This document shows positions 60,490-64,000 of a stretch of DNA of 64,000 nucleotides, piece after piece. Positions within the stretch are counted from its first letter, which is position 1. Every line of letters begins with the position of its first letter. Source of the stretch: Latrodectus hesperus (lineage: Eukaryota > Arthropoda > Arachnida > Araneae > Theridiidae); NCBI GenBank assembly GCA_037975125.1, contig CM075858.1, forward strand, positions 64,051,640 to 64,115,639. The letters run 5' to 3'. A program made the translations under genes and the position numbers. The notes below the pieces were generated by a model. That model worked only from the letters and a program-made list of their open reading frames with translations. It ran no database searches and was not told the DNA's origin.

Positions 60490-60900
60490 CGCCGGAAGAA
60501 AAAGATAAGGAGCATCATCATTTCTGTTTCCCTTTTGATTCCAGCTCCATTTTTACGCTCCGTGGAATCAAAGGATTCATCATCTTGATCCACCGCAGTG
60601 GTAACGTCAGTGATGAAAGGTGTTCAGGAATCTCTGAAGATAGAGGAGTGAGGGTGGATTCTCGCGGATAGAGGAAAAGAATATCAGATATTAAGAGATG
60701 GAAGGCGGGGCTGCTTAGCGCCATTAGTTCCGAACTCTTTATCAACGACCGAGTTATTTATCTCCCCAGTTAGTAATGATCAGTGCGATTTGACACTTTA
60801 TCATCGCCAAGTTGGTCTTCTATCTTTCACCTATACCTCAACCTTTCCCTTCTTTTTCTCCCTTTTCCCTACCAAATAGGGAAAGGAAAGAAACTGCCAA
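60490..60900. other. GC-richer non-coding island 9
   Basis: Contains an exact TCF/LEF-type site ATCAAAGG (60567-60574) and a near match CTTTTGAT (60532-60539) 28 bp earlier. GTAACGTCAGTGATG carries a CRE/AP-1-like core at about 60601-60615. A 75-codon minus-strand frame (60518-60745) has no resemblance. It is a candidate regulatory block. Confidence 0.4.
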
Positions 60901-62079
60901 AAAATGGGATTTCGTATCAGGCAACAGAAATTTAAGGAAATATTAATAAAGATGAATTAAATTGATGAATAAAATGACTTATCACTTACAGTTTTTGCTT
61001 TAACATTAATTTCTAATGACAGAAAGTTAAACTATTAAAATTCATAACTACACAAAAGAAAAGATTTATTGGGTACAAAAATAAGAGAATAAAAAATAGT
61101 ATAATATAGCATTAATTATTGGGTCATAATATTATTATTTGACTCAGTGATCAATGTTACGTTACGAATCTTATATTACGATATTTAATTTGCTCCATTT
61201 TCAACCAAGAAAGTCTTTCAGGGATTCATAAAAGTAAATTTAAGTGCATTTTATCATGCAATAAGTACCTAAGAGATTATTAAGACAACTGACTAAATTT
61301 TAAGCCAAATAAAAGTATAGTTTGAATTTGGATGTTTCCAATACTCTTACTTTTGTTTCTGATAAGGACTTTTTTTGACAGAATCATTTTGAGACAGAAG
61401 ATAAGGACTTTATATGAGACAGAAATCTTAAATTTTTATTTTAAATATTTTTATCATTAAACTTTTTACCTAAGCCATTAAAGCTTCTTAAAATATTGAA
61501 AAATCTTTTGGAGTTTCTATCTAATTTAATTGATATCACTGTCGTATGATATTCATGATAATTCAGGAAAGAACTATTTTCTGAACAAAATTAATTTATT
61601 AGTAGCTTTTGAACTCTACAAATCTGATAGTACAATATAAATATCAAAATTATGAATGCATATTTTGATAGAAATCATAAATTTTAAATCGTTCATATTT
61701 GCTTTATTAACTCACCTGTGAAAACGTTTTCAACATCCTTTGTTAAGCCAACAAAACCAGTTTTTAAAAAAATTATTTTTATCTCAATAGATCTTGCTTT
61801 TAGATTGCATAGATAATAATTAAACAGAAAAGGCAAAAAAAAAAAAATTCTGAACAAAATGTATTTAATTACTAACTGTTCATGATATCTATAATAAATC
61901 TTTCAAAAGAGTTGCTGTTAAAATGTTTTATTCATAATATATTCCACTAAGTCTAGTCTTTGCCGCAAACCTCATAAAGTCATCAAAGATTACACAAACT
62001 CACACTCATTTGCTTTTAAAGAGTATACCACTCAAAGTTCAAATTAAATCTTAATGCATCTGAATGCCATTTTATAGAG
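60901..62079. other. AT-rich unassigned DNA
   Basis: Nothing supported. Confidence 0.4.
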
Positions 62080-62640
62080 TGCCACTTCCAGAACCAAGCC
62101 GGTATTTATCCTTGACATCTATCCCCAAAGCAGAAAACCATTGCACGTAACTAATTCCTTATTCTCATCCAGTGCCAGGACGGCGGAATTTATCCAGACG
62201 TTCCCTTCATACTCTTTTCATGAAGTTCTCATCTTCCCTGTACTAGGCAAACCCCCGGTTGGGAAAGCCAGAAAAGTAACTTTCTTCGCTAGCAGTTGCG
62301 GCGGATACTGGTCTCCAGCATGGCCATCCATCTACCAATTATTTCCAGGAGCATCAAAGGGAATGGTCGGCTCGCAGACTAATTATTTGCCGAGACTCTC
62401 TGACCCTCACTCCACCCCCCACGTCCAGGGGGAGCAGCGGGAAAAGGGAATGTTGACCCATTCCATACATATTCATTGGCAAAGGTTCTTGGAGGTGTCT
62501 AAAGCCTAGCCGAGATTTGATGTTCGGCACTGGAGTGGACACTGGAGAAGGAGATGATAAAGAGGGAGGAAGCATCATGTCTGATTGTGGGAAAGGAAGG
62601 AGGAAGATTGCCAAGGACAATCTTAATGAACGATATTCAT
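62080..62640. other. GC-richer non-coding island 10
   Basis: About 560 bp with non-repetitive sequence: CACGTAACTAATTCC, GGCGGAATTTATCC, CCCCCGGTTGGGAAAGCC, GCGGCGGATACTGG and ACTAATTATTTGCCG (two homeodomain-type TAATT cores, 62151 and 62380). A 122-codon + frame (62141-62509) starts with a Ser/Phe-rich segment and matches nothing I recognise, so I leave it uncalled. It is a candidate conserved non-coding element. Confidence 0.42.
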
Positions 62641-63373
<733 letters not shown>

Positions 63374-64000
63374 GGGAAGATAACTTCGAATTGCACTCCT
63401 TAGTATAATTTAGTATAATTAGTTCTCACTTGCAAAAGGTAGTTGTAGTGGTGAAAAAATTCATATTTTGAATTATACTTTATTCAGGGCATTTTCATAG
63501 GTGCGGTATTTATTTTGATGAAAATTAAAAATATCTAGATTTTATTTGATCGGAAGATATTTTAGGATTCAATTTAAGATTCCAAAATATCCTAGATCTA
63601 GCCAATTTTTATATAATTAAATTCAAAATACTCAATTTTTAAAATATCGATGCACTCAAAGAAAGGATGCTTCTTAAAAAATAGCCGAAATTCTAATAAA
63701 TATCACTCATTTGCTTTGAATCCACAGATATTTTAGTTTGTCCTGCATTTTCGGGATTGTGAAAACTGCGTGATTATAAAAATACACTCACCCTGCAGTA
63801 TTAATAAAATAACTCATATTTTTACAAAATATGTTGCATAAAAATTTAAAATTTCTAAAAAATATATTTTTAAAGTCAACAAAAAGCTAAAGTTCACACA
63901 GTTAGAATTTTGTAAAATTTTAAGTAAATGAGATACATGTAGTTTTGACCAAATTGTTTTTCAAACAAGAAATGTAACTGATATAGCTGTAATAGTTTAG
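63374..64000. other. AT-rich unassigned DNA
   Basis: Nothing supported to the end of the window. A short duplication of TTAGTATAAT occurs at 63401-63420. Confidence 0.4.

Overview
This is a 64 kb window of nuclear DNA from an animal, most likely an arthropod and probably a chelicerate such as a spider. The background is strongly AT-rich, long (TA)n arrays are common, and the only recognisable coding matter belongs to decayed eukaryotic mobile elements: Tc1/mariner, RNase H-bearing LINEs, Helitrons, a Penelope-like fossil and tRNA-derived SINEs. The taxon is inferred from repeat style, not from a host gene. I found no convincing host protein-coding exon, rRNA or intact tRNA, and nothing prokaryotic.

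There are three layers. The first is an AT-rich matrix in which every reading frame is short. The second is mobile DNA. It comprises Tc1-like remnants (566-1160, 13.97-14.24 kb) and one nearly complete Tc1 element with both terminal repeats (30507-31915). There are LINE 3' halves at 4.5-5.2 kb (fossil), 24.4-25.9 kb, 35.85-37.31 kb (with a target-site duplication) and 40.0-40.6 kb. Two related, internally deleted Helitrons lie at 27.79-28.85 kb and 53.21-54.76 kb. A Penelope-like reverse transcriptase fossil lies at about 49.3-51.2 kb. SINEs lie at 1.74-1.92, 12.90-13.15 and 43.25-43.62 kb, with several weaker tRNA-like heads.

The third layer is a series of GC-richer islands of about 300-700 bp: 2.95-3.5, 7.76-8.33, 11.28-11.96, 20.55-20.99, 29.44-30.45, 41.1-41.75, 45.4-45.68, 47.6-48.3, 58.44-59.16, 60.49-60.9 and 62.08-62.64 kb. 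They match no mobile element I recognise and contain no convincing ORF. They are best read as candidate conserved non-coding or regulatory blocks, as expected in a long intron or a gene desert beside a developmental gene. The most striking is the CpG-dense island at 58.44-59.16 kb.

Tandem repeats range from fresh (TA)n and (TCTA)n to old satellites: 26 bp x 11 at 21.28 kb, about 211 bp x 5 or more at 56.21 kb, about 248 bp at 55.2 kb, about 300 bp at 32.2 kb and about 80 bp at 14.5 kb. All calls rest on reading the sequence by eye. Family names come from protein motifs and general knowledge, and no database search was possible.
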